A stretch of 64,000 bases of DNA from Fimbriiglobus sp043785105 (GCA_043785105.1 JAYVXO010000228.1:1-64000); one strand, 5' to 3'. Shown: positions 16,696-26,389, numbered from the stretch's first letter. Numbers and translations: made by a program. Notes: generated by a model not told the origin, from the letters alone.

Positions 16696-18581
16696 ATGAC
16701 CGTCACGTCGCTGCGAGCTTTCTTGTACAACCGGGGGCGGATTCTCCTAACGATCGCGGCGGTCGTCGGCGCGGTCTGGGGTCTGCTTTGGCTCACCAAG
16801 AGCGGTACGGTGAAGTGCGACTTGGACAAGTATGCCGTGGAAGACCGGGATGCGCTAGTGCCCACGACCGATCCGTATGGCGAAGTCGCTAGCAAAGTCG
16901 TGTACCTGAATCAGGGGTGGACGCCGGCCCAGAGCATGGACTTTTACACCCGAACGCAGGGGTCGCGGGTGTTGCCTTACGATTGGTTCCTGGCATTGGA
17001 GCAGCCCAATAGCGAAACACTGTTCCGAGACAACGACCACATGCAGCGGTTACGGTACCTGACCCAAAAGCCGAACCACTGCAACCCGGACGGCCTGCCG
17101 GTCGGGTTTGTCAAAGACCCCAAGAGTTCCAGCGATGCGGGCGATTGGCTCGGGCTAACCTGTGCGGCGTGTCACACCACGGAGATTCATTACAACAAGG
17201 TCGCCTACCGGATTGACGGCGGGCCGACGATGGGCGACATGCAAACGCTGTTGCTCGAACTGACACAAGCGTTGCACAACACCCACGATTACCGCTCGAA
17301 GTTCGACCGCTTTGCCGCACGAGTTCTGAAAGACGATAACACCAGTTCGAGCCAGGAACGATTGCGGAAGCAACTGGTCGCCACGATTCAGGTCCGGGAC
17401 GACTACGACGCGCTGAACAAAACCGCGTACCCCTACGGTCACTCCCGTCTGGATGCGTTCGGGCGAATCCTGAACCAAGTGCTGGTCAACGACATCGCGG
17501 TGTCAGCCGATTCGCAGAAGCGGTCCCCGGACGCGCCGGTCAGTTACCCGACTTTGTGGGACACGCCGCACCACGACTTCGTGCAATGGAACGGCGTGGC
17601 CCGCAACAAAATCAACGGCAACCCGACGCTCGGCGCACTGTCCCGCAACGCCGGGCAAGTGTTGGGCGTCTTCGGCCAAGTCCACGTCTCCGAACCGGGC
17701 AAGGCGTTACTCATCACCGGGTATAGTTCGTCGGTTCGCGTACCGAATCTGATCGAGATTGATGACGTGATGAAGCTACTGCAATCCCCGGAATGGTCGA
17801 AGACCGGGTTGCCAGCCATCGACCCGGTGGCGGGGACCGTGGGAAAGAACTGTTCACGGAGTATTGTTTGCGGTGCCACCAACACATTGACCGCAGTGAC
17901 CCGAAGCGTGAAATCGTCGCCGTCAAAACGCCGATTGCGGAACTGAAAACCGATGACCGGATGGCGAAGAACTTTGCGGACCGCAAAGCCAAGACGGGCA
18001 AGCTCGCCGGGCGCCGGGCGCTCTTCGTCGTCGGCAGTCGGTTCGGTGCGGAGGCCGAAGCGGACGCGATTTTGGTTCACGTCGTCGGCGGAACGCTGAT
18101 CGGCGCGCGCGAAGAATTGTACGGCCAAGACTTCAGCAAGCTTCGCGCGGAGAATGTGCGGTCCCGCACAATGAAACTGCTGAACGACATTGGCGAAAAG
18201 CTCCTCAGCCCCGAGGACCAAGAGGCCATTCGCCAGGAACGAATGGCGCATCTCATGGTGTACAAAGGCCGCCCGCTCAACGGCATCTGGGCGACGGCGC
18301 CGTATCTGCACAACGGATCGGTGCCGAACTTGTACGAGTTACTGATGCCAGCGGATAAACGCTCGAAGTCCTTCAGCGTGGGCCGACGAGAGTTTGACCC
18401 GAAGCATGTCGGGTTCAAAACCGATGTCCCCAACGCACCGCGATTCCAAGTCCTGGACAACGGCAAGCCGATTCCGGGCAACTCGAACGCCGGTCATGAA
18501 TACTTCAAAGGCAAGGGTCAACGTGTGCCGTTCACCGAAGCGGAATGTTGGGATCTCGTCGAATACCTGAAGTCGTTGTAA
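16696..18581 (+). pseudogene. Di-haem c-type cytochrome, interrupted by a -1 frameshift near 17835-17847
   Basis: The first frame (ATG 16696) has an N-terminal membrane anchor (RILLTIAAVVGAVWGLLWL) and CAACH (about residues 156-160). It then runs through QWNGVARNKINGNPTLG and reads out of frame after PAIDPVAG. The family continues in the -1 frame as DRGKELFTEYCLRCH (second haem site) and through APYLHNGSVPNLYELLMPA to the stop at 18581. Restoring one G in the run GGGG at 17832-17835 joins the two cleanly. Intact, it would be a roughly 630-residue periplasmic cytochrome of the type paired with di-haem peroxidase-like oxidases. A GGGAAAG heptamer (17841-17847) sits in slippery phase, so recoding is not excluded. 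Sequence error is also possible. Confidence 0.8.
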
Positions 18582-18595
18582 CCTCAATCTTAATG

Positions 18596-18671
18596 ATCTC
18601 ACGCAGAGACGCAGAGACGCAGAGTTGAAACTGTTCTGATCTCACTGCGTCTCTGCGACTCTGCGTGAGAT
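18596..18671. repeat. GCAGAGACGCAGAG inverted repeat
   Basis: Left arm (18596-18624) CTCACGCAGAGACGCAGAG...; right arm (18645-18671) is its complement with one mismatch, ending CTCTGCGTGAGAT. It lies between the cytochrome and the MutS-like gene. The same GCAGAGACGCAGAG phrase is a widespread intergenic repeat in many bacterial genomes. It may act as a transcript hairpin. Confidence 0.8.
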
Positions 18672-18695
18672 GCTGTTTCGCCCCGAGACCGCATC

Positions 18696-20486
18696 GTGCT
18701 TGATCCGCAGATTGTTTACTCCGAACGCTTGACCGAACGAACCCAATCCGTGGCCGCAATCGACGCGGACATCGACCGGATCGGGCGGCTTCGGCTCGGG
18801 GTGTTTTTTTTCAGCGTCGGTCTGTTTGTGTTTGCGCTCGTCACGTCGATGGTTTCACCGTGGTGGGCGGTCGTTGGTATCCTGCCGTTCATGGGGCTGG
18901 TGTTCCGCACCAAAGTCTTGGCGTACCGGCGGGTGAAGCAGGTGCGGGCGGTGTGGTACTACAAGGCGGGGTTGAACCGTCTGGCGGGCAAGTGGGTCGG
19001 GCAGGGGTCCACGGGCGAACGGTTTGCGAAGCCGGATGACCTCTTCGCCGCCGACCTCGACTTGTTCGGCAACGGGTCGCTGTTTCAACGGCTCAACACC
19101 GCCCGAACCGTTGAAGGCGAACAACACCTCGCAGCATGGCTGCTGAACCCGGCGACAGCGAACGAAGTCCAAAGCCGTCAACACGCCGTCGCCGATCTGC
19201 GGAACCGGCTCGATCTGCGCGAATACTTTGCCACGCTCGTCGTCGATGGGACCGAGGCCGCCGACTTCGCCACACTCGCGGCATGGGGCCAAGAACCGTT
19301 GCGGGAAGTGGCGGCGTGGCGACGGTGGGGCGTGGTCGTTCTCGGGTGGAGCAACGTCGCGGCGCTATTCGGGTGGTTGTTTCTCGGCACGACGGGGTTG
19401 CCGTTGGTGGTCACCGGGGCGTTGTCGTACTTCACAGTCTGGCCGCTGCTGGCGTGGGCGAAAAAAGTCAACGCCCCGATCGACTCAACCGCGAACGAGT
19501 TGCCGTTGCTCGAAGCAATCTTGACGCGACTGGAAGCGGAGAAGTTCGACTGCCCACGGTTGCAGGAATTGCAGACGCCGTTAACCCTGGCAACGGCCCA
19601 GCCGTCGCAACAACTGCGTGACTTGCGCACGCTCGCGGATTGGTACTCGTCCCGCCTCAACCCGCTGTTTTTACCGATCGCGCTGCTACTGTTATGGGAC
19701 GTGCAGTTCGCGTTGCGGTTTGAAGCGTGGCGCGCACGCTCCGGGCCGTTGATTGCCAAATGGCTCCACGCAATCGCCGAACTCGAAGCCCTCAGTAGCC
19801 TCGCCGCCTACGCCTTTGAAAACCCCGCCGACCCGTTCCCGAACGTGTTGGAAACTCCCGAACCGCAGTTCGACGGCCACGCGATCGGGCACCCGTTGTT
19901 GGCCAACGACAAGTCCGTTCGCAACGACGTGCGGTTCGGCGGGGTCACCCGATTGTTGATGATTAGCGGCTCGAACATGTCCGGGAAAAGCACGATCCTA
20001 CGGTCGGTCGGCGTGAACATCGTACTGGCCCTCGCCGGTGCCCCGGTGCGCGCCACTTCGCTCACACTATCCCCGATGGCCATCGGCGCCACGATGCGCG
20101 TGCAAGACTCTCTGCAAGACGGCAAGTCCCGGTTCTTCGCCGAAGTCACGCGCGTTCGCACAGTCCTCGATCGGGCCAACGGGCCGAAACCACCCGTATT
20201 GTTTCTTTTCGACGAACTGTTCGCCGGGACCAACTCGGCGGATCGGTTAATTGGTGCCGAAGCGGTGTTGCGGAAGTTGCTGGACTTGGGCGCCGTCGGC
20301 TTGGTCACGACCCACGACCTTGCCCTAACCGAAGCCGCCGACCGGCTCGGCAATCGCGTGGTCAACGTCCACTTCGCGGACCAACTGACCCACGGCGAAA
20401 TGAGCTTCGACTACACCATGCGCCCCGGCATCGTCCCCCACGGCAACGGCATCGCCCTGATGCGCGCCGTGGGGCTGGACGTGTAA
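18696..20486 (+). CDS. MutS-like ATPase with membrane segments
   Basis: 596 residues from GTG. Residues about 33-70 and 210-255 are hydrophobic pairs (GVFFFSVGLFVFALV, VVGILPFMGLVF, FLGTTGLPLVVTG), suggesting a membrane anchor. The N-terminal part resembles the MutS core/lever region (LFQRLNTARTVEGEQHLAAWLL). The C-terminus is the MutS ATPase: SGSNMSGKSTILRSVG (Walker A, about 424-434), DSLQDGKSRFFAEV, and FLFDELFAGTNSADR (Walker B), then VTTHDLALTE. It lacks the mismatch-binding domain I, so DNA repair is not proven. Likely function unknown, as in the MutS-like membrane family. Confidence 0.85.
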   Translation: MLDPQIVYSERLTERTQSVAAIDADIDRIGRLRLGVFFFSVGLFVFALVTSMVSPWWAVVGILPFMGLVFRTKVLAYRRVKQVRAVWYYKAGLNRLAGKWVGQGSTGERFAKPDDLFAADLDLFGNGSLFQRLNTARTVEGEQHLAAWLLNPATANEVQSRQHAVADLRNRLDLREYFATLVVDGTEAADFATLAAWGQEPLREVAAWRRWGVVVLGWSNVAALFGWLFLGTTGLPLVVTGALSYFTVWPLLAWAKKVNAPIDSTANELPLLEAILTRLEAEKFDCPRLQELQTPLTLATAQPSQQLRDLRTLADWYSSRLNPLFLPIALLLLWDVQFALRFEAWRARSGPLIAKWLHAIAELEALSSLAAYAFENPADPFPNVLETPEPQFDGHAIGHPLLANDKSVRNDVRFGGVTRLLMISGSNMSGKSTILRSVGVNIVLALAGAPVRATSLTLSPMAIGATMRVQDSLQDGKSRFFAEVTRVRTVLDRANGPKPPVLFLFDELFAGTNSADRLIGAEAVLRKLLDLGAVGLVTTHDLALTEAADRLGNRVVNVHFADQLTHGEMSFDYTMRPGIVPHGNGIALMRAVGLDV

Positions 20487-20536
20487 GTGATATTCTGATG
20501 TTGGATTCTCAAACCGGAATGGATTTGGACTGTCAG

Positions 20537-20833
20537 TTACAGTCGTGATTGCCATGTGGACGGGTCGCAGGCGCCGTGCATGACTGCCAATACTTCGGTA
20601 CGATCTGAGAACACCACATAGAAGACCACGTGTTGAAATCGTTTGAGACGGACCGCTCGAACATCATGCCAAACAACGCCGTACAGTTCCGGCATTGTTT
20701 CGATCCGTTTCAATCCGTCACCGAGTCGGGTTGAGAATCGGGTGCCCAAGCCAAGTTGAACCGCCTCGAATGCGGCGTAGGCATCTTGAATATCAGACTC
20801 AGCCGCAGGGCGGACAATGATTGGACGACTCAC
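20537..20833 (-). CDS. RelE/ParE-type toxin
   Basis: 98 residues from GTG, overlapping the upstream antitoxin stop as GTGA. Typical ParE features: RPAAESDIQDAYAAFEA (helical hairpin), LGLGTRFSTRLGDGLKRIETMPE, then beta strands (VRAVRLKRFQHVVFYVVFSDRTEVLAVMHGACDPSTW). ParE/RelE toxins poison gyrase or cleave mRNA; which one applies here is not decidable from sequence. Confidence 0.88.
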   Translation of the reverse strand: MSRPIIVRPAAESDIQDAYAAFEAVQLGLGTRFSTRLGDGLKRIETMPELYGVVWHDVRAVRLKRFQHVVFYVVFSDRTEVLAVMHGACDPSTWQSRL

Positions 20834-21054
20834 TGAACCGTCCGCAACTGACTCAACACTTCGCGCCAGGGGCGGCCCACTCCTGGATTCGCTTCGGCAT
20901 CAGCCCGACGCTTCGCAAGTTCGGCCAACTGCCAAGCGGGTACGTCAATCGGGTCAACAGTGTCCGGAAGACTGTTCCAAATCTGCTCAATCAATTCCAA
21001 ACGCTCGCGGACCGACAGCCGGTCAATGCCGAGCGATTCGACGGTTGCGGACAT
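20830..21054 (-). CDS. Addiction-module antitoxin (TIGR02574-like)
   Basis: 74 residues from ATG 21054 (MSATVESLGIDRLSVRERLELIEQIWNSL). The pattern LSVxERLELIEQIWNSL followed by PAWQLAELAKRRADAEANPGVGRPWREV is the hallmark of addiction-module component proteins that precede ParE toxins. The stop overlaps the toxin start, so they form one operon. The tail GRPWREVLSQL is probably the toxin-binding segment. Confidence 0.9.
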   Translation of the reverse strand: MSATVESLGIDRLSVRERLELIEQIWNSLPDTVDPIDVPAWQLAELAKRRADAEANPGVGRPWREVLSQLRTVQ

Positions 21055-21136
21055 GGCAGTATCTCCGGAGTTGAACCTAACATCAATGTACAAACCTACT
21101 CGGAGGGTAGGAAGTTGTGATCCACAACCCTTGTGT

Positions 21137-22063
21137 TTAGTCGATGCTCGGGATCACCTTGCCGTCGCTCTTGTTGGCGAGCAGGCCGAGCGTGGTGCCG
21201 TCGATTGAAGTCCGCAAGGATCGCACGCTGCCGTCGCCCAGCACGAAGTTGACGACGCCGGTGTGGTAACTACCGAACTTGCCACCCGCCGATTCCGTGA
21301 GCGTGCGGGCCAAGAGGCGGTTGGCCCCCATCATGCGGAACGAGTAGCCTTTGTCGCCGTTGTACGCCGGGCCGTCGCCGCCCGCGACCGTGCCGAGCTG
21401 GGCCCGAGGAATGTGCTTTTCGCCGATCAACACGGTGTTGCTCGTCCCGTCGGTGATGTCCGCGATGCGGTTGCCGGGGCGGTTCGGACCGGACGGCGTC
21501 GTGGACCAGTCGTTGGCCATCTTGAAGACCCCGTTGCAGCCGCCCAACGGTCCGGCGCTCGGCCACCAGTAGTCGTTGCCGTTGCCGGTTGCGGGGTCAC
21601 CGGCACACGCGGCGTAGTCCGCCGGCACGCCGTTGGCGGGGGTCGTGGTGTTGTCCATCGTGTCCACGACAACCGGGACGCCCGCACCGGATCGGCGCGA
21701 CGGGCAGTAGTAGGCTTTGACCGGGGTTTCGCGGGCGACCGCATTCTGGTTGTTGTAGGATCTGGTGAGATTCCATTGCTGGAACAGGTTGTCTTGTTCG
21801 ATGTACGGCATGATTTGAACGAGCCACGTGTGGCGGTTGTCCAACCGCGTTGTCGGGAACGCCGCTTGGACATCGTGGTGGTTGTGGCAGGCCAACCCCA
21901 TCTGCTTCAGGTTGTTGGCGCACTGCATCCGGGCCGCCGCCTCACGCACCTTTTGTACGGCAGGCAGAAGTAGCCCGATCAGAATCGCAATAATTGCGAT
22001 CACGACTAACAACTCAATCAACGTGAACCCGCGTCGGGTCCGGACGAAACCGGGAGAGCACAT
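21137..22063 (-). CDS. DUF1559 pseudopilin-like protein
   Basis: 308 residues. Prepilin-type N-terminus RRGFTLIELLVVIAIIAI (cleavage after Gly, then methylated Phe) is followed by PAVQKVREAAARMQC and NNLKQMGLACHNHHD. The DUF1559 body contains TWLVQIMPYIEQDNLF, YYCPSRR, DITDGTSNTVLIGEKH and, near the end, GSYHTGVVNFVLGDGSVRSL. Members are secreted through type II-like machinery and are strongly expanded in planctomycetes. It is divergent from a small lipoprotein gene, the usual DUF1559 partner. GAGG lies upstream of ATG 22063. Confidence 0.93.
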   Translation of the reverse strand: MCSPGFVRTRRGFTLIELLVVIAIIAILIGLLLPAVQKVREAAARMQCANNLKQMGLACHNHHDVQAAFPTTRLDNRHTWLVQIMPYIEQDNLFQQWNLTRSYNNQNAVARETPVKAYYCPSRRSGAGVPVVVDTMDNTTTPANGVPADYAACAGDPATGNGNDYWWPSAGPLGGCNGVFKMANDWSTTPSGPNRPGNRIADITDGTSNTVLIGEKHIPRAQLGTVAGGDGPAYNGDKGYSFRMMGANRLLARTLTESAGGKFGSYHTGVVNFVLGDGSVRSLRTSIDGTTLGLLANKSDGKVIPSID

Positions 22064-22188
22064 GTGACGACCTCGTTTGAGCCAACTAGAAATGAAGAAA
22101 ATCTTATCGACACCAATCTACCCGTTGGTAAAGTGTGTGTCGAGACATCCTTCACGGTTTCACCTCTTTTCCAGATTCGGGGCTTCAC

Positions 22189-22629
22189 ATGGCTCGCTTC
22201 AAGGCCGTGCCGTTCGTTTTGTTCGTGAGTCTGCTGTTCGCGCTGGGTTGCGGGAAAGCAGGCTTTCACCCGACACGAGGCCAGTTTCTCTACGCAGGTG
22301 GCGCACCGGTGACGGAACTGGACGGCTTCCAAGTGGTGTTCGAGGGGGCCACCCCGGACGGCAAGCGGTACAGCGCGACCGGCACCATCAATGCACACGG
22401 GGAGTTCGAGATGTTCACGGACAAGCCCGGCGACGGCGCACCCGGCGGCACCTGCAAAGTGTTGATCGAGCCGAAGATGATCGACTCCGAACGCGAAGCC
22501 CCGTACCCGCTCGACCGGAAGTACCGCAGCTTCGACACGTCCGAACTGACGGCGGAAGTCAAAGAAGGGGCCAACGACTTCAAGTTCACCGTCGAGCCGA
22601 AAAAGAAGGTCACCGGAGCAGGTAAATAA
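22189..22629 (+). CDS. Transthyretin-like / carboxypeptidase-regulatory lipoprotein
   Basis: 146 residues with lipobox LLFALGC. It has a beta-rich body (GFHPTRGQFLYAGGAPVTELDGFQVVFEGATPDGKRYSATGTINAHGEFEMFTDK), which is the carboxypeptidase-regulatory/transthyretin fold pattern (GxV...LxGxxV.F....G...TD..GxF). It is divergent from DUF1559 and probably works in the same envelope complex. It has no catalytic residues, so it is inferred to be a structural or binding protein. ATG 22189 is preferred because the signal starts there; ATG 22135 would place 18 residues before it. Confidence 0.8.
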   Translation: MARFKAVPFVLFVSLLFALGCGKAGFHPTRGQFLYAGGAPVTELDGFQVVFEGATPDGKRYSATGTINAHGEFEMFTDKPGDGAPGGTCKVLIEPKMIDSEREAPYPLDRKYRSFDTSELTAEVKEGANDFKFTVEPKKKVTGAGK

Positions 22630-22651
22630 CTGCCAAGTGAAGAAGACACGC

Positions 22652-23884
22652 TCAAAGCCCACGAACGATCGTTCGTGGGCTTGGCGGGCTGGTGGGCCAA
22701 TTCGTGAAATCGACGGGCGTGATCTCGCCGGCGCGGAAGGTGACTTTGATGGTTTGCGATTCCGGCTGACCCCCGCGCATCATTTCAGCTTTCATGATGT
22801 AGGCGTAATCCTGACCGGGTGGCAACGGCGGGGTGTTGAACTCGCGGACCAGTTCGGTGCGGTCGTTCTTTTTGCCATCGACGAACAGGGTCGCACCGGC
22901 GGGGAGTTTCACCGTGATCTTAGCCCGCTCCGTCGGCGCGGTTGGTGTGGGCACTGTCAAGGGCTTGACACTCGCGGTGGGCTTCGCGGCAAAGTCCGTG
23001 CTGTAGGGCAGCGGACCCGTCACGGCGGGCGGTAGCACGGACGGCGGCACGGAATTCTTGGCGTTGGTCAGGTCGTTGAACTCGACGGGATACGTGTTGC
23101 CGGACCGGACGTTGATGCGTTTCGTCTGGCTGATGGTTTCGCCGTTGCGGACGTACTCCGCCCGGAAGGTGTAAGTGAACTCGCCTTCCGGCAGCGGGGG
23201 AGTCACGAATTGCCGTTCGGCAGAGGTCAGTGCCAGGGGCCGGTTTTCGGCGAACAGTCGCGCGTCCGCAGGCAGGCGGACGACGACCGTGGCGCGGTTC
23301 GCCTGACCCTGAAAGGCACGCAATGAGTTTCGCTGTTCCGGTACCGAGTCCGGTGGGCTGTTGTAGGACTGCGGCACGGCGGGCATCGGGGTCGCGGGGA
23401 TGTAGCCGCCGTTGTCGTAGCTGGGGCCATAGACCGGCATCGGGTTACCGGACCCACCCGACGACCCGAGACACGAGCCGCCGTCCATGACCGGGTATTG
23501 CGACATCGCCGGTGAGGGAACGGCGTAGCCACCGTCATACGCGCCGGACATGGGTGCGGAGCCTTGGCAGGAGTAGCTTGGTGTTCCGGTGCAGGACGCC
23601 GCGTACCCCGTACACGAACCAACCCCTGCCGCCATGCGACCCGTACACGAACCGTAGCAAGCGTTGTTGTTGAACGCTCGTAATCGACCGTTGCCGTAAC
23701 ACCCACTGCCACTTCCGGTGCAACTGCCGTAGCCCCCGGAACTGCGACCCGTACACGAGCCGTAGCATCCCGTGCAGGAGCCGTGACAGCCCCCACGGAA
23801 GCTAAACAAATCCCGGAAGAACCCGTTGAACTCCGTCGTGTCCGGGGCGACGGACATCGCAGTCATGAGAATCAAGCTGTACAT
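22652..23884 (-). CDS. TIGR03000-type Cys-rich surface protein
   Basis: 410 residues from ATG 23884 (MYSLILMTAMS). The N-terminal third has five GSCTG motifs and one ASCTG, with many more Cys residues (GCHGSCTGCYGSCTG ...), then a Pro/Gly-rich linker. Two TIGR03000-like domains follow: RATVVVRLPADARLFAENRPL ... YVRNGETISQTKRINV and RAKITVKLPAGATLFVDGK ... GGQPESQTIKVTF. Repeated cysteines may form disulfides or bind metals. It is found mainly in planctomycetes. There is a short hydrophobic N-terminus but no clear lipobox. Confidence 0.82.
   Translation of the reverse strand: MYSLILMTAMSVAPDTTEFNGFFRDLFSFRGGCHGSCTGCYGSCTGRSSGGYGSCTGSGSGCYGNGRLRAFNNNACYGSCTGRMAAGVGSCTGYAASCTGTPSYSCQGSAPMSGAYDGGYAVPSPAMSQYPVMDGGSCLGSSGGSGNPMPVYGPSYDNGGYIPATPMPAVPQSYNSPPDSVPEQRNSLRAFQGQANRATVVVRLPADARLFAENRPLALTSAERQFVTPPLPEGEFTYTFRAEYVRNGETISQTKRINVRSGNTYPVEFNDLTNAKNSVPPSVLPPAVTGPLPYSTDFAAKPTASVKPLTVPTPTAPTERAKITVKLPAGATLFVDGKKNDRTELVREFNTPPLPPGQDYAYIMKAEMMRGGQPESQTIKVTFRAGEITPVDFTNWPTSPPSPRTIVRGL
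22657..22680. terminator. Perfect 24-bp palindrome between convergent genes
   Basis: Arms GCCCACGAACGA / TCGTTCGTGGGC with no loop. It lies 28 bp after the upstream stop (22629) and overlaps the last codons (RTIVRGL) of the minus-strand gene. It is likely a shared terminator, and the palindrome is partly coding. Confidence 0.65.
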
Positions 23885-24050
23885 GGCATTCACCGTTAAA
23901 CCGGGCAACGTGCGTCGTGATGAGTTAAAAGGTAAGCTGGGAAAGATGTGCGGTCAAAACGACTTGAGGGAAATTTTACAATCCGGCCCCGGCTATGGCT
24001 CACAGCTTCCGCATGTTGATTGCAACAGGCACAATCACCGCAACCGGAGT

Positions 24051-24187
24051 AGTGGAAAAGTGGATAGTGGTCAGTGGGTAGAGGATAGTAAGACTGAAGA
24101 AAGATTTTCTTACTATCCTCTACCTACTACCGCTGACCACCCACCACTCTTCGGTCTTCCTATCCACTATCCACTAACCACTATCCA
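24051..24187. repeat. TAGTGGATAGTGG / CCACTATCCACTA repeat cluster
   Basis: The 303-bp gap 23885-24187 holds this. The left arm GTGGTCAG...GTAGAGGATAGTAAG (24067-24092) pairs with CTTACTATCCTCTACC...CTGACCAC (24109-24140). Outer units AGTGGATAGTGG and CTATCCACTATCCACT flank it. It looks like a non-coding repeat at the 3' end of the S9 peptidase gene. No gene is seen in 23885-24050. Confidence 0.7.
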
Positions 24188-26122
24188 CTATTTCATCACG
24201 CCGGTGTGGCCCTTGACATCGCCGAGTGGTTCGGCGCGGCCGCCGAGGTGCTTGGCGAGGAACTGCTCCGTGACCGCGAAGAAGTGCAGGCGGTTTTCGG
24301 GGCGTTGGAAGCCGTGGCCTTCGTCGGGGTAGACGACGTATTCCACTTCCTTGCCGTTCTTCCGCATCGCTTCAACGATCTGATCGCTCTCGGCTTGCTT
24401 GACACGCGGGTCGTTCGCACCCTGCCCGATGAGCAACGGTTTGGTGATGTAGTTGGCCTTGTTCAGCGGCGACCGGCTTTCGAGGAAGTCCTTGTCCTTT
24501 TCGATGTCGCCGACCCGTTGGTTGAACATCGCTTTCGCCGGTGCCCAGTACGGCGGCACGGACTTCAGCAGCGTGATGATGTTGCTCGGCCCGACAATAT
24601 CGACGCCACAAGCGAACACGTCCGGCGTGAAGGCGAGACCGACCAACGTGGCGTACCCGCCGTAGCTGCCGCCCATGATGCCAATCTTCTTCGGGTCGGA
24701 AATGCCTTTTGCCGTGAGGAAATCCACGCCGTCGAGCAGGTCTTGGTGCATCTTCCCGGCCCACTCGCGGTTCCCGGCGTTTAGGAACTTTTTGCCGTAG
24801 CCGGTGCTACCCCGGTAGTTGACTTGTAGCACCACGTAGCCCCGGTTCGCCAGCCATTGGGCTTGCGGGTTGTAGCCCCAGTTGTCGCGCGCCCACGGCC
24901 CGCCGTGAACGAGTAACACCGTCGGCAGGTTCTTCGCTTCAATGCCGATCGGCTTCGTGAGGTAACCGCGAATCATCAACCCGTCTTTCGCCGGGTATTC
25001 GACCGGCTCAATTTGCGACAGCTTTGCCGTTTCCATTTTCGGGCTGTTGCTGAACAGGAACTCGGCTTTCTTCGCGGTGCGGTCGTACAGGTACCACGTC
25101 ACCGGGCCGTCGTCGGTGGTGTAGGTGACGAGCCATTTCTTGTCGTCGATCGTCTTGCTACTCACGCTGAAATCGCCACGACGGACCTTGGCGAGCACCT
25201 CGAAATCGGCTTTCACGGAGTCGTCGAGTACCTTCCATTCGAGGCGGGCTTTCGTGAAAGAAACCGCGAGGGGAATGCGTTTCACGTCATCAATCATCGC
25301 GCCGCTAATGTCGTACTCGGCGTCTTCGGCGATCGTCTCTTCCTTGCCGCTGGCGACATCCAACTTGGTCAACCGCATCGCGTTCGAGCCTTGGCTGTGA
25401 ATGACCCACAGCGTGTTCGGGTCGGTGCCAAAGGCCGCGATTTGGCCTTGCTCGTCGGCGGTCAGGGTCTTCACAGTCTTCCAGTCTTTACCGCCCACGT
25501 CCCGGACCTTCAGTTCGTACCCGCCGTCCATTTTCACGCAGGTCACGCCCCGAACCTGGAACTTCGCGTCGGTCGTATAGCCCATCGCCAAGCCGGGATT
25601 TTCGGTATCGACCTTCTCCTCGCCCGAGTCGATCTTGATGCGGTGCATGTCGAAGAACTGCTTGTTCTTTTTGTTCAACCCGACCAGCACGTCGTTGGGG
25701 TGGTCTTTGTCCAAGTCCACGCCCTGCACCCGCACCCCCTTGAACGGCGTCAGGTCGCGGGTTTGTTTGGTTCCGAGGTTGGTCGCAAACAGGTGGAAGT
25801 TTTCATCCCCGCCTGCATCTTGTTGGTACAGCAAATGCTTCCCGTCGAAGGCCCAATTGTACACCCGAATGCCGCGTTTATCGTCCGCCGTCACCGCTCG
25901 GTCGTCGTCCTTGCCGAGGGTGCGAACCCAGACTTGCATCACGTTCTTGTCGTCGGGCCGCAGGTACGCCAGCAACTTGCCGTCCGGCGAAAGTTGCGGC
26001 CCCGCCCGTTCGGGGTTGCCGAATAGCACGTCACGCGGAATGAGCGGCGGCAACTCCGCACTCGCAAAGTGGGCGTAGCTCGCACTGATAGCCAGCGCGA
26101 TTAAAAAGGGTACGATACGCAT
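24188..26122 (-). CDS. S9-family prolyl oligopeptidase, secreted
   Basis: 644 residues from ATG 26122 with a signal peptide (RIVPFLIALAISASYAHFASA). N-terminal WD/beta-propeller: LSPDGKLLAYLRPDDK, VYNWAFDGKHLLYQQDAGGDEN. The C-terminal alpha/beta-hydrolase domain has catalytic GGSYGGYATL (Ser about residue 485), GQGANDPRV (Asp about 571) and DEGHGFQ (His about 600). Also VNYRGSTGYGKKF, typical of acylaminoacyl peptidases. It cleaves after Pro or Ala in short peptides, and periplasmic action is expected. ATG 26179 would add 19 residues before the signal. Confidence 0.93.
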   Translation of the reverse strand: MRIVPFLIALAISASYAHFASAELPPLIPRDVLFGNPERAGPQLSPDGKLLAYLRPDDKNVMQVWVRTLGKDDDRAVTADDKRGIRVYNWAFDGKHLLYQQDAGGDENFHLFATNLGTKQTRDLTPFKGVRVQGVDLDKDHPNDVLVGLNKKNKQFFDMHRIKIDSGEEKVDTENPGLAMGYTTDAKFQVRGVTCVKMDGGYELKVRDVGGKDWKTVKTLTADEQGQIAAFGTDPNTLWVIHSQGSNAMRLTKLDVASGKEETIAEDAEYDISGAMIDDVKRIPLAVSFTKARLEWKVLDDSVKADFEVLAKVRRGDFSVSSKTIDDKKWLVTYTTDDGPVTWYLYDRTAKKAEFLFSNSPKMETAKLSQIEPVEYPAKDGLMIRGYLTKPIGIEAKNLPTVLLVHGGPWARDNWGYNPQAQWLANRGYVVLQVNYRGSTGYGKKFLNAGNREWAGKMHQDLLDGVDFLTAKGISDPKKIGIMGGSYGGYATLVGLAFTPDVFACGVDIVGPSNIITLLKSVPPYWAPAKAMFNQRVGDIEKDKDFLESRSPLNKANYITKPLLIGQGANDPRVKQAESDQIVEAMRKNGKEVEYVVYPDEGHGFQRPENRLHFFAVTEQFLAKHLGGRAEPLGDVKGHTGVMK

Positions 26123-26389
26123 ACGGTGAAATCTCCAGAACACAGACGGGCGACAGAAACCAGCGAACATCTTTGACACAGACTGTTCGCTGAAACATTG
26201 CGGACATTTTACGCCGATTTTCCGCGAAGAAGCGACTGTAACCCCAAAAGTGGGAGCAGGTGAGTTTCAGACAATTTCGTTGACATCCCGCGAGTAAGGA
26301 TGAGAATGGCCAAGATATGGTAGAACCGCGTCAGTTCTACACCTGATTGAACCGTCAGTTTCGATCTTTCTTTCTCACAGAAGAGTGCC

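Noticed and set aside
17841..17847. Programmed -1 frameshift at GGGAAAG in the cytochrome
   Set aside because: The family-like residues DRGKELF begin before the heptamer, and no strong pseudoknot or stem at 5-9 nt downstream was seen; kept only as a lower-probability alternative.
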